A DNA stretch of 24,008 bases from CAZPZZ01 sp964591245 (GTDB lineage Bacteria > Acidobacteriota > Vicinamibacteria > Vicinamibacterales > UBA8438), in the NCBI GenBank assembly GCA_964591245.1, contig CAZPZZ010000056.1:1-24008 (forward strand), written 5' to 3'. The notes under the pieces were generated by a model. It searched no databases, was not told the DNA's origin, and saw only the letters and a program-made list of their open reading frames with translations. Below, in pieces: positions 16,585 through 24,008 of this stretch; the first letter of the stretch is position 1, and every line of letters begins with the position of its first letter. Position numbers and translations under genes: made by a program.

Positions 16585-17499
16585 TCACGCGTCGCGCGTG
16601 TATCGATTGAACCATGCGATCGTGCGCGTCCAGGCCTCTTCAGCCGTCGCCTCGTTATAGCGCTCCGGCGTGGCGTCGTTGAAAAATCCGTGCACCGAAT
16701 TCGGATAGATGTGCCCCTCGTGCGTGACGTTGTTCGCCTCCAAAGCCGCCTCGTAGTCCGGATACGCCTCCACCAAACGGGTGTCCAGGTCACCATGATG
16801 AATCAGCATCGCTGCCTGGATCTTCGGCACATCCTCGATCGCAGGCCCCCGACCGTAGAACGGCGCCGCCGCGGCCAGGTCCGCCCCGAGCAAGACGGCC
16901 AACGTGTTCGACATACCGCCGCCATAGCAGAACCCCGTCGCGGCAATCCGTCCGTTACAATCTGGACGGGCCTTCAACCATCGCGCCGCGGCAACAAAGT
17001 CGGCGGTCATCTTGTCCCCGTCGATGCCCCGGAATAGCTGGCCGCCCTGGTAATCATCACCCGGATAACCGCCCACTGTCGTCAGGGCATCGGGCGCGAA
17101 CGCCATGAAGTTCGCCAACGCGAAGCGCCGCGCCACATCCTCGGTATGCGGATTGAGACCCCGGTTCTCGTGGATCACGACCACACCGGGTAACTGTGCC
17201 GAGGTCTCGCTGCGCGAGTCAGCGCTGAACGGCCGTACCAGATACCCCCGGACATACCCGTTACCGTCGGGCGAGGGCAAGGTCTCATAACTTGCGCGGA
17301 TCCGTTCGTCATCCTTCGAGACTTGCTGTCCCAGGGCGTAGTTCGGCATGAGCGCCTCGACAAGCGCCGCGGTCGTGAGACCACCAACAGTAAAACGCTT
17401 CATGCCGGCCAAGAACTCACGGCGGCTGACGTCGCCATGGATGAATTGGGTGTACAGGTCAACGGCTTCCGCCGGAATCTTCGGTCGTTTCGGGGCCAT
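16585..17499 (-). CDS. Tat-exported dienelactone hydrolase family protein
   Basis: A 304-residue alpha/beta hydrolase. After a 24-residue soluble leader comes the twin-arginine motif SRREFLAGMKRF (25-36) and a hydrophobic stretch ending near ALGQQ, so it is probably Tat-exported or membrane-anchored; this arrangement is common in the family. The catalytic set is complete: nucleophile Cys191 in GFCYGGG, Asp239 in HHGDLD and His270 in NSVHGFFND, with Glu111 in VIHENRGLN matching the glutamate that activates the cysteine in dienelactone hydrolase. It should hydrolyse a lactone or activated ester, though many members act on unknown substrates. An AAGGAG site 8 bases before the ATG supports the start. 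It is transcribed divergently from the SDR gene at 17672 and precedes the phosphotriesterase-like gene by 141 bp. Confidence 0.92.
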   Translation of the reverse strand: MAPKRPKIPAEAVDLYTQFIHGDVSRREFLAGMKRFTVGGLTTAALVEALMPNYALGQQVSKDDERIRASYETLPSPDGNGYVRGYLVRPFSADSRSETSAQLPGVVVIHENRGLNPHTEDVARRFALANFMAFAPDALTTVGGYPGDDYQGGQLFRGIDGDKMTADFVAAARWLKARPDCNGRIAATGFCYGGGMSNTLAVLLGADLAAAAPFYGRGPAIEDVPKIQAAMLIHHGDLDTRLVEAYPDYEAALEANNVTHEGHIYPNSVHGFFNDATPERYNEATAEEAWTRTIAWFNRYTRDA

Positions 17500-17671
17500 G
17501 GTTCTCTCCTTCTACCTCTGGTGTATGGTTCGGCCGAGGATATCATTGGACTCCTTGGATTACTGTAGGGCAGAAAAAATCGCCCGCTAAACTAGACCGT
17601 GCACGAAGCCACGGCCACCGGGATGATCATCGGCAACGTGCATGGGTCACGCTGGCCGAACAGGAAACGAC

Positions 17672-18364
17672 ATGCAACGCACTGCGCTTATCACCGGCGG
17701 GAACCGGGGTATCGGCCGTGAGGTGTGTCGGCAGCTCGCCCACCAAGGACTCCGCGTCGTCCTGACGAGCCGCACGCAAACAGAGGGCGAAGAGGCGGCA
17801 CGCGACCTGCTGAGCGACGACTCCGCCGAGATACTCGCTCTTCCGCTCGATGTCGCAGATCCCGCCTCAATCGGTACCTGCGTTGAGGAACTGCGCCGGC
17901 GCGACTTGCACGTCGATGTCCTGGTCAACAACGCGGCCATCTGCCCTGAGGGTTGCGTACTCGATCTGGACGACGCGACCGCAGAGCATGCGCTACGAAC
18001 CAATGTAGCCGGTCCGTTCTGGCTCATTCGTGCCTTCGTCCCAGGGATGGTTCGAGCCGGCTATGGACGGGTGGTCAACGTCAGTTCAACATGGGGATCG
18101 TTTGACGGCGGCCTGGGCGGGCCACTTGGCTACTCGCTGACAAAAGCCGCACTGAACGTCCTGACGGTCAAACTCGCCCAGGAAGTGTCTGGCGATATCA
18201 AGGTCAACGCTGCCTGCCCCGGATGGGTACGCACACGGATGGGGGGAGCGGCCGCGCCACGGAGCGTCGAAGAGGGAGCAGACACCATCGTCTGGCTCGC
18301 AACCCTACCGCCGGAGGGATCCTCTGGCGGTTTTTTCCGCGACAGAGAATCCATTCCCTGGTAA
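17672..18364 (+). CDS. SDR-family oxidoreductase (carbonyl reductase-like)
   Basis: A 230-residue short-chain dehydrogenase. TGGNRGIG at 8-15 binds NADP(H), NNAA at 86-89 is the structural motif, and the catalytic residues are Ser138 or Ser139 (VNVSST), Tyr154 and Lys158 (YSLTK). ACPGWVRTRMGG near 181-192 and the ending GGFFRDRESIPW are typical of the carbonyl reductase-like subgroup, which reduces carbonyls with NADPH. Two in-frame ATGs are possible: 17642 and 17672. The second is chosen because AGGA at 17662-17665 is spaced 6 bases from it and it begins right at the conserved RTALITGG strand. The exported esterase gene follows 86 bp downstream with its own strong ribosome site. Confidence 0.92.
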   Translation: MQRTALITGGNRGIGREVCRQLAHQGLRVVLTSRTQTEGEEAARDLLSDDSAEILALPLDVADPASIGTCVEELRRRDLHVDVLVNNAAICPEGCVLDLDDATAEHALRTNVAGPFWLIRAFVPGMVRAGYGRVVNVSSTWGSFDGGLGGPLGYSLTKAALNVLTVKLAQEVSGDIKVNAACPGWVRTRMGGAAAPRSVEEGADTIVWLATLPPEGSSGGFFRDRESIPW

Positions 18365-18450
18365 CCGATAGACGGCGCCACGGGCGCCAGTCGCGGTAAC
18401 AGGCCCACGGTTTGCACTCGCCACGGCTAGGGCGGGCAAGGAGCAGGAAG

Positions 18451-19287
18451 ATGCAGCAGTTGAAATGCCTCGTCACAGCAGGAGTACTCGCCATACTGAC
18501 AACCGGGGTAGCCGAAGCCCAGGAACCGGGCTCGGTTATTGCTCGCGATTCACGGGTTCAAGGACGAACTTACACCTTCCCTGGTACCGGCAAAGACGTG
18601 CCCTACGCGCTCTTCGTGCCATCAAGCTATACCCCCTCGCGCGAGTGGCCACTGATGGTCGCCTTACATGGACTCGGACGGCCCTACGACTGGATGCTCG
18701 GTTACGAGGGCCTCGTCGATGCCGCCGAACGCGACGGCTATATCGTGGTCGCGCCCCTCGGGTATCACCCGCGAGGATGGTACGGCAGCCGGGGTCCCGG
18801 CCTTCCACGGATGCGTCGACCCACTGGAGACACCGAACCCTTGCCAGAGAACCTCGGCGCCTTGAGCGAGCAGGACGTCATGAACGTCTTTGCGCTCGTG
18901 CGCGAAGAATTCAATATCGACGACAATCGAATGTATCTCTGGGGGCACTCAATGGGAGGAGCCGGCACCTATCACCTGGCTGCACAGCACGCTGACCTCT
19001 GGGCCGCCGTTGGGGTCGCGGCCCCGGCGCCATCCGCGTCACCCGATCAACTGGACGCGTTCCGACATGTGCCGGTCATCGTGCTGCAGGGTGACCAGGA
19101 CCCGTTGATCAACACCACGCTCCGGTGGGTAGCGAAAATGCGTACGCTCGGCATGCAGCACCTCTACGTCGAGGTCAAGGGTGGTGACCACTCACGCTTT
19201 ATCAACGCTGACCGAGAGATGATCGAGAAAATTTTCGCGTTCTTCAATATCGCCCGCAAGGACGAGCGGTCGACGTTGCTCCAATGA
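18451..19287 (+). CDS. Exported serine esterase (PHB depolymerase / S9-like alpha/beta hydrolase)
   Basis: A 278-residue alpha/beta hydrolase with a Sec signal peptide ending near AEA-QE (23-24). The fold's landmarks are VALHGLG (oxyanion region, 70-76), the nucleophile Ser167 in GHSMGGAG, the acid Asp217 in QGDQDPLI and the base His247 in GGDHSRF, so the triad is complete. LSEQDVMNVFALVREEFNID is characteristic of a group annotated as prolyl oligopeptidase-like or polyhydroxybutyrate depolymerase-like esterases. The ATG at 18451 is chosen over an in-frame upstream start at 18412 because AAGGAG at 18438-18443 sits 7 bases before it and the signal peptide then begins correctly. Substrate unknown; probably a short ester or aryl ester. 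Confidence 0.9.
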   Translation: MQQLKCLVTAGVLAILTTGVAEAQEPGSVIARDSRVQGRTYTFPGTGKDVPYALFVPSSYTPSREWPLMVALHGLGRPYDWMLGYEGLVDAAERDGYIVVAPLGYHPRGWYGSRGPGLPRMRRPTGDTEPLPENLGALSEQDVMNVFALVREEFNIDDNRMYLWGHSMGGAGTYHLAAQHADLWAAVGVAAPAPSASPDQLDAFRHVPVIVLQGDQDPLINTTLRWVAKMRTLGMQHLYVEVKGGDHSRFINADREMIEKIFAFFNIARKDERSTLLQ

Positions 19288-19332
19288 CGACCACATCCTG
19301 AGGCCCCCTGCTCGGAGGTCACCCGGAACGAC

Positions 19333-19363
19333 GAACGCCGCAGGTTCCATCTCTGCAGCGTTC
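19333..19363. terminator. Hairpin between converging esterase and rlmKL genes
   Basis: GAACGCCGCAG (19333-19343) pairs with CTGCAGCGTTC (19353-19363) in 10 of 11 positions around a 9-base loop. It lies 46 bases after the esterase stop and 15 bases after the rlmKL stop, where a bidirectional terminator is expected. No T-run follows on either strand, so termination may be inefficient or factor-assisted. Confidence 0.6.
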
Positions 19364-19377
19364 TAGGCCTACGCGGG

Positions 19378-21522
19378 TCACCGATTCTCCTGGGGGGAGA
19401 GAGACCACGCACGCAGTCGCGGCCGCCGTTCGAAATCTCTTGGGGTGATGTCCTCAGTGATCTCTTCGACCTGGAATGCGTGCAAGCGCTGGTCATTCAG
19501 CACGAATGTTCGAAGATTTGTCGCGAATACGATCTCGCCACCTGGCTTCAACCGGCGACCCACTCCCTCGATGAGGGAGACATGGTCGCGCTGAACATCA
19601 AAATCGGTACGCATCGCCTTCGATCGCGAGTCTGTCGGGGGCGCCAGGAAGACCAGGTCGTAGCGTTGCCGGGGAGCACGCGTGAGCCAGTGCATGACGT
19701 CGGCACGAATGAAATGATGATTGTCTGGCGCGATGTCATTCAACGCAAAGTTACGACGTCCCCAGGCCAAATAGGTATTTGACAGATCGACACTCGTGCT
19801 CGACCGCGCCCCTCCACGAGCCGCCGCGACCGATGCGGAACACGTGTAGGCGAAGAGGTTGAGAAAATCCCCCCCTTCTGCGTGGTCACGAATCCGCCTC
19901 CGGAGCAGACGATCATCCAAGAACAGCCCCGTATCCGGATAATCGACGAGGTTGACCTCAAACCGTAGGTCCTTCTCACCGACGATACGAACGTGTTTGC
20001 GGTCATTACGCCGTTGGTGCTGCTCTCCAGGCCCACGACGCCGACGGACTCGGAGCACGAGCGCGTCGGACGGCACGTCCAGCAAATCCGGCACAACGAG
20101 CAAGGCATCGCGTAAACGCCGGTCGGCGTCATGCTCCAAAACTTTTCGTGGCCGCGAATACTCTTCCAGCCGTACCGCGCCGTCGTACCAGTCGATTGCC
20201 AGGTTGTACTCGGGTACATCCGCGTCATAGAGCCGATAGCAGCTCAGTCGCTCCCGGGCCGCCCAGCGACGCCGCTGTCGGAGGTTCTTCCTCAGCCTCG
20301 TGGCGAGCGACTTCGACTCCGGACTCGGTTGTCTCCAGCCGGGACCATCACCCGCCGTGACCGGAGTCATCGAAATGGGAATACTGAGCAATCGAGACGC
20401 GATCGGGCCGTTGTACAGCAGATGACGAGACGCTGGTCGTAAACCGATCCGTTTACCAAGGCCTGGATTTCCCGTAAAGATCCAGGCGCGCCAACCGGGA
20501 AAACGACGCTTGAGTACATCCCCCAGCAATTCGTAGAGGGGAACCAACTCAACACTGTCTCCAAGTCGTTCGCCGTAGGGCGGATTGGTCACGAGGAAAC
20601 CGGGCTCCACCCAGGGAGGAATCGCCTCGCGCAACTCCCGCTGCTGGACCCGCACAACGTCATTGAGTCCCGCTCGTCGGAGGTTCCCCTGGGCAATGGC
20701 GACAGCCTCATCGGACGCATCCGTTCCAACAATGCGCAGGGCTCGGCCCCTCGCTGCGTTGGCGCGTTCGGTCGCTTCGTCTACCAGTCGGCGCCACAGC
20801 GCTCCATCGTGGCCACGCCAGCCTACCCGGCCAGGACCTGTCCGCCGCGCCCCCGGCGCGACGTCCAGCGCCATCCACGCGGCTTCGATAAGCAATGTCC
20901 CTGATCCACACATCGGATCAAAGAATGGAACGGAGGGATCTTCTGTGGGCCAGCCGGCCAGCCTGAGGATGGCCGCGGCAAGATTCTCTTTCAGTGGCGC
21001 GTCGGCCCCCACCCGGTCAATGCCCCGACGGTGAAGACCACGACCGGCAAGATCGATATTGATCGTGATCTGCGTAGCGCGAACATGCACATTGACCCGA
21101 ATGTCAGGTCGTACGGTGTCGATATCAGGCCGAGCGCCATGCCGATCACGAAGCTGATCAACGATTGCGTCCTTGGTCTTCAGCGCGACGAAATGGCCGG
21201 GCCCCGCCACCGCATCCTTCCCCGCCACGTCCACAGCCAACGTCGTCTCGACGCCGAGATGCTGAGACCAATCGATACTCCGCACGCCTTGATAGAGGTC
21301 AGCGGCCGAGGATGCCTCGAAGCGGTGGATGGGAAGGAGCACCCGACTCGCGACCCGGGACCAGAGACAGGCGCGATAGGCATCAACCAGTGCCTCGCCA
21401 AAAGCGACTCCACCACGCTGCTCGTCGACGTCCGCCACGTCGAGGCTCCGCAACTCGGTGGCAAGCACGCCCTCGGTGCCTCGTGCTGCGACCGCAAAAA
21501 ACCGTGGCATCCTCTTCTGCAC
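19378..21522 (-). CDS. rlmKL: RlmKL: bifunctional 23S rRNA m7G2069 / m2G2445 methyltransferase
   Basis: RlmKL methylates two guanines of 23S rRNA near the peptidyl-transferase region. The 714 residues match the E. coli protein (702). The N-terminal part carries a THUMP domain (about 50-160). The RlmL methyltransferase follows, with SAM-binding FDPMCGSGTLLIEAA (201-215) and catalytic NPPYGERLG (313-321). The C-terminal RlmK half starts around 400 and includes YNLAIDWYDG and FDVQRDH. In this half two conserved motifs differ from the usual form: YTCSASV with Cys561 where YTG is expected, and LAPPTDSRSK with Ala627 and Asp631 where DPPTFSNSK is expected. The frame starts at GTG 21522; an ATG at 21510 is an alternative. 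Neither has an ideally spaced ribosome site. Confidence 0.93.
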   Translation of the reverse strand: MQKRMPRFFAVAARGTEGVLATELRSLDVADVDEQRGGVAFGEALVDAYRACLWSRVASRVLLPIHRFEASSAADLYQGVRSIDWSQHLGVETTLAVDVAGKDAVAGPGHFVALKTKDAIVDQLRDRHGARPDIDTVRPDIRVNVHVRATQITINIDLAGRGLHRRGIDRVGADAPLKENLAAAILRLAGWPTEDPSVPFFDPMCGSGTLLIEAAWMALDVAPGARRTGPGRVGWRGHDGALWRRLVDEATERANAARGRALRIVGTDASDEAVAIAQGNLRRAGLNDVVRVQQRELREAIPPWVEPGFLVTNPPYGERLGDSVELVPLYELLGDVLKRRFPGWRAWIFTGNPGLGKRIGLRPASRHLLYNGPIASRLLSIPISMTPVTAGDGPGWRQPSPESKSLATRLRKNLRQRRRWAARERLSCYRLYDADVPEYNLAIDWYDGAVRLEEYSRPRKVLEHDADRRLRDALLVVPDLLDVPSDALVLRVRRRRGPGEQHQRRNDRKHVRIVGEKDLRFEVNLVDYPDTGLFLDDRLLRRRIRDHAEGGDFLNLFAYTCSASVAAARGGARSSTSVDLSNTYLAWGRRNFALNDIAPDNHHFIRADVMHWLTRAPRQRYDLVFLAPPTDSRSKAMRTDFDVQRDHVSLIEGVGRRLKPGGEIVFATNLRTFVLNDQRLHAFQVEEITEDITPRDFERRPRLRAWSLSPQENR

Positions 21523-21545
21523 GCGCTCCGGGTTGAGTGACTGAC

Positions 21546-21560
21546 GGCCGCGAGACGGCC
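21546..21560. repeat. Small hairpin upstream of rlmKL
   Basis: GGCCG and CGGCC (21546-21550, 21556-21560) form a perfect 5-bp stem with a 5-base loop, 23 bases before the rlmKL start. It lies in the 109-bp gap between the VKOR fusion gene and rlmKL and may be part of the rlmKL leader. A palindrome ATGTAGTACAT (21590-21600) lies farther upstream in the same gap. Confidence 0.3.
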
Positions 21561-21606
21561 TCCGGCCTGACCGATCCCGCTATTACGACATGTAGTACAT
21601 CATTCC

Positions 21607-21625
21607 GTCGACGCTTCCAGTCGAC
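21607..21625 (-). terminator. Possible hairpin terminator after the VKOR fusion gene
   Basis: GTCGAC occurs at 21607-21612 and 21620-21625, so the two copies pair as a 6-bp stem with a 7-base loop, 6 bases past the VKOR fusion stop codon. No T-run follows. It could end or attenuate that transcript before rlmKL, which lies another 85 bases downstream. Confidence 0.35.
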
Positions 21626-21631
21626 AATGCA

Positions 21632-22873
21632 CTAGGGCGCTTCAGCACTTGCTAGTTCTAGAGCGATCGCCTGGTCGAAAAAGGCCGGGCTCAGGCCCTG
21701 AATCACGACACCATTGATCAGGTAGGTTGGCGTGCCTTCAACCGGGAGGCTCGCCCCCACTTCGATGTCGGCTCTGACGTCAGGAATCACCTCGTCGTAG
21801 CTGCCCGCCAGGTGGTCTGGACCGACACGTGCAATATTCGCAAGCGCGTCGCCGATCGTTTCGGCATCCATCGTTGCCTGATTGCTGTAGAGCCACCGCT
21901 CCATCTCACGGCCCGCCTCATCGCTCACCTCATGCGCAAGACGCGCGGCGACGGCCGCCTCGCAGGCCGCACCATGTGGACCATTGGGCGTATGGTCATT
22001 GCAGGCGGGGTCCAATGGGAAGTCGAGCATGACCAGTCGCACGCTCCCCGGATCACTGGAAGCATATTTTTGAAAGACCGATTCATAAACGAAATGCGAA
22101 TTGGCACACGCTGGACACTGAAAATCGTTGAACTTCAGCACCACCACCGGGGCCTCATCTGTCTCAACATCCAACGCGACACGAGGTTGCCCACTCCAGA
22201 ACCGTTCAAACTCGGAACTCTGGTCCTCAGAGACTTCTGCACGGACAGCCGGAGCAGCCCCCTCTGAAACGGACTCAGCCAGTGCTGTGAGCCGCGCTTG
22301 AGCTTGAGGCTCCGGAAAGGAGAGCATGATCGCCCCGATCACTCCCACAAACCCCACGGTCAGCAGCAGACCGACCGGTCGACGGATCAGAAAGGCCAGA
22401 TCGCGACCCACCGCAGCCGGCAGCTGACCAAGTGGAATGGCCTCACCAAACTCAGCCAGCAGGAATATGCCCACCACCGCCACATAGACAATCCCACACA
22501 AAATACAGAAGGTCCCAAGGATAAAAAACGAGACATAGGCCATATACCCGGCGACAGACAGGCCTACAACCGACCATAACCGTAGATAGCCCGCCACGCT
22601 TTCTCGTGAGCCCGCCGGACCTCTGGCGTCGGCAAAAGCCAGCAGGAGGACCACGCCGAACCAGAGCACCCCACCAAGCGCCACCGGAACACCAGCCACG
22701 CTCCCATAGGGACCCTGATACAACTGGGTACAACTGACTGACTCATTGACGTCACAGAAACTGGTATAGAAGGGATCGTTGACCAACTGGAAATGCATGT
22801 AGCTCGAGCTCGTGGCCGCGATAAACCCGACCATAGCGAGCGCGATCATCCATCCTCGAGTACGTCCTTGCAT
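21632..22873 (-). CDS. VKOR-thioredoxin fusion (disulfide bond formation enzyme)
   Basis: A 413-residue membrane protein joining a vitamin K epoxide reductase-type domain to a DsbA/thioredoxin-like domain. VKOR homologues replace DsbB in many bacteria: they take electrons from a thioredoxin partner and pass them to quinone. The VKOR part (about 1-185, five hydrophobic segments) has loop cysteines Cys40 and Cys48, the GSVAGVPVALGG stretch and the quinone-side CILC at 123-126. The thioredoxin part has NDFQCPAC (Cys253, Cys256) and cis-proline loop EGTPTYLING (380-389); Cys291 and Cys304 may form an extra disulfide. It should oxidise exported proteins in one chain. The frame is open to 23056, but the ATG at 22873 is preceded by GGGAGG at ideal spacing and begins the first membrane helix correctly. 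Confidence 0.92.
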   Translation of the reverse strand: MQGRTRGWMIALAMVGFIAATSSSYMHFQLVNDPFYTSFCDVNESVSCTQLYQGPYGSVAGVPVALGGVLWFGVVLLLAFADARGPAGSRESVAGYLRLWSVVGLSVAGYMAYVSFFILGTFCILCGIVYVAVVGIFLLAEFGEAIPLGQLPAAVGRDLAFLIRRPVGLLLTVGFVGVIGAIMLSFPEPQAQARLTALAESVSEGAAPAVRAEVSEDQSSEFERFWSGQPRVALDVETDEAPVVVLKFNDFQCPACANSHFVYESVFQKYASSDPGSVRLVMLDFPLDPACNDHTPNGPHGAACEAAVAARLAHEVSDEAGREMERWLYSNQATMDAETIGDALANIARVGPDHLAGSYDEVIPDVRADIEVGASLPVEGTPTYLINGVVIQGLSPAFFDQAIALELASAEAP

Positions 22874-23249
22874 GCTCTGCCTCCCGATCACCATAGGAGG
22901 ATAGTCCATGTTCGCGTAAAACGGCCTACCACCTCGAGCGCGACGGCCAGGCGACTGCAGTCGACAGGAGCGTTTCGCACGTTGCTCGGCCGACCTCGTG
23001 GAGACCAGGGAATCGATAACGAAGTCCTGTCGCGCATAGGCACGGCAGAGACACACCCCGGCAGGTCATGCGCCGTGAAACATATTCGTCACACATTTCG
23101 TATACTCATGAATAACTGGGTGCCATGCTCCTCTGCGGCAGGTAACGTCCCATACAGCCAGCAACAACCCAGCAATTCAGGCAACCACCACCGCTCGATC
23201 GGACCCTGGACTGGAGTCCGCTGAGCGACAAAAAGGATGAAAAAACAAC
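22874..23249. other. Divergent intergenic region of 376 bp
   Basis: No gene is supported here; open frames in it have unnatural composition. A good -10 like TATACT lies at 23101-23106 for rightward transcription, but no matching -35 is seen 16-18 bases before it. A CGGAC/GTCCG hairpin (23200-23204, 23216-23220) lies in the leader of the right-hand gene. AAGGA at 23233-23237 is the only ribosome-site candidate for that gene, with a long 12-base spacing. The leftward promoter for the VKOR fusion gene is not recognisable. Confidence 0.5.
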
Positions 23250-23948
23250 ATGAGAAAACTAATTGGTTCGAGCCTTGTTTTGGCGCTCCTCGTGCCAGCA
23301 ATCGTCCATGCTCAAGGTGCCCTACTCATCGTCACCATCAACACCCCTGATATTCCCGCATATTTGTCCTGGGTAGAAAGTTCTGCACCCGTGATGGCCA
23401 ACGCGTTCGATCGGGCCGGCGCAATTGGTGCGTGCGTTCCAGCGCAAGGGGCTGAACGCGAAGGAAATGCATATTGGTTTTCGACGGCTGCGAGTCACGA
23501 GTCACTCTTTTCCGGCGATGCAACAAATCCGACCGTCGCGAATGAAATTGCAAAGGTCGAATCCATTCGCGACGTGCACAATCGAGATCTGCTGACGGTG
23601 CTCAGGGCAGGCAACGCCCTGGAGGCAGGAACCACATGGGCCGCATGGAACTTGCTCATCAAGACCAGTGATCCAACCGGTTATGTTGAGGCAATAGGGG
23701 ATCTTGAGGCCGCATCACACGACAACGGCTTCACTGACATTACGCTCTCGGCGTTTCGGTACAACACTGGTGAACGGGCGGGCCTTCTCATGGCATCCGT
23801 TTCAGCCCCTAACCCACAACGCCTGGGCGCTCTGCTTGACGCTTTGGCAGAGCCCTGGGCTGCGGAACGACTGACTCGGCTCAACGGGATGAGAGAGTAT
23901 GTTCATGGATGGACATTGAATTGCCGCGTCTATGCGGCCCACCCATAA
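23250..23948 (+). CDS. Exported orphan protein, 232 residues, two similar halves
   Basis: I do not recognise a named family. Residues 1-21 form a Sec signal peptide (VHA-QG cleavage). The mature protein appears to have two related halves: ALLIVTINTPDIPAYLSWV opens the first and WNLLIKTSDPTGYVEAIGDL the second, each followed by a helix, a short strand region and another helix. This suggests two ferredoxin-like alpha/beta modules, comparable with dimeric alpha/beta-barrel proteins. Cysteines are few (in GACVP and at LNCRVY) and could pair. GC content is near 50% by hand count in three 60-base lines, below most of the window. It is a single-gene unit closed by a strong hairpin. Function unknown; a periplasmic binding or stress role is only a guess. 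Confidence 0.8.
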   Translation: MRKLIGSSLVLALLVPAIVHAQGALLIVTINTPDIPAYLSWVESSAPVMANAFDRAGAIGACVPAQGAEREGNAYWFSTAASHESLFSGDATNPTVANEIAKVESIRDVHNRDLLTVLRAGNALEAGTTWAAWNLLIKTSDPTGYVEAIGDLEAASHDNGFTDITLSAFRYNTGERAGLLMASVSAPNPQRLGALLDALAEPWAAERLTRLNGMREYVHGWTLNCRVYAAHP

Positions 23949-23960
23949 TTTCGTAGCATA

Positions 23961-23996
23961 GCAAAGCACAGTCCTCTCACGAGGTCTGTGCTTTGC
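23961..23996 (+). terminator. Strong hairpin after the right-end orphan gene
   Basis: GCAAAGCACAG (23961-23971) pairs perfectly with CTGTGCTTTGC (23986-23996). Inside, after a T-T mismatch, CCTC pairs with GAGG around a TCAC loop, giving a 15-bp stem in total. It starts 12 bases after the stop codon. The T-run normally following an intrinsic terminator is weak (CGCCTCGTTCTT), but stem length and position strongly support a terminator. Confidence 0.8.
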
Positions 23997-24008
23997 CGCC
24001 TCGTTCTT

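Noticed and set aside
17500..17545. ATG at 17545 (minus strand) preceded by AAGGAG, giving a possible overlapping leader peptide before the dienelactone hydrolase gene
   Set aside because: The frame is short, Arg/Pro-rich and overlaps the hydrolase start out of frame; the hydrolase has its own AAGGAG, so the upstream one is probably coincidence.
22452..22733. Minus-strand frame of 93 residues within the VKOR fusion gene
   Set aside because: Shadow frame rich in Gly, Trp and Cys from the membrane-segment coding sequence; the VKOR frame explains this region.

Overview
The window reads as a stretch of high-GC chromosome from a Gram-negative bacterium, most likely a gammaproteobacterium. The taxonomic markers are a complete RecC-RecB-RecD set and a fused RlmKL 23S rRNA methyltransferase; both are typical of that class, but this is inference and not a phylogeny. 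Sec and Tat signal peptides are abundant, and the exported hydrolases and exported orphan proteins resemble those of uncultured environmental (for example marine) lineages. No tRNA, rRNA, CRISPR array, prophage, insertion sequence or plasmid function was seen.

Layout. (1) 1-7733, minus strand: recC-recB-recD as a tight operon. The genes overlap by 8 bp and 4 bp, and recB and recD use TTG and GTG starts. recD runs off the left edge. (2) 7894-9501, minus: an exported type-B carboxylesterase. (3) 9666-12668, plus: a TetR regulator, a short-chain dehydrogenase and a PQQ-type sugar dehydrogenase fused to a cytochrome c domain, spaced like one operon. An AT-rich inverted repeat just before the TetR start is a candidate operator for both this operon and the divergent esterase. 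(4) 12771-17499, minus: five co-directional genes. Reading in transcription order they are a Tat-exported dienelactone hydrolase-like enzyme, a Tat-exported phosphotriesterase-homology protein, an exported 331-aa protein of unknown function, an exported protein with an internal duplication, and a small orphan. (5) 17672-19287, plus: a second SDR and an exported serine esterase. (6) 19378-22873, minus: VKOR-thioredoxin fusion, then rlmKL. (7) 23250-23948, plus: an exported orphan of lower GC content, closed by a strong hairpin.

The housekeeping parts are the DNA double-strand-break repair operon, the rRNA methyltransferase and the disulfide-forming enzyme. The middle, about 7.9-19.3 kb, is an accessory region of mostly exported ester, lactone or phosphoester hydrolases plus redox enzymes. 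It would fit breakdown of small organic esters or lactones in the periplasm, but no substrate can be read from the sequence. I found no clear new defence or mobile system. The most interesting leads are the altered catalytic motifs in the RlmK half of RlmKL, the exported-hydrolase cluster with its duplicated-module orphan, the TetR operator candidate, and the compositionally distinct orphan at the right end.
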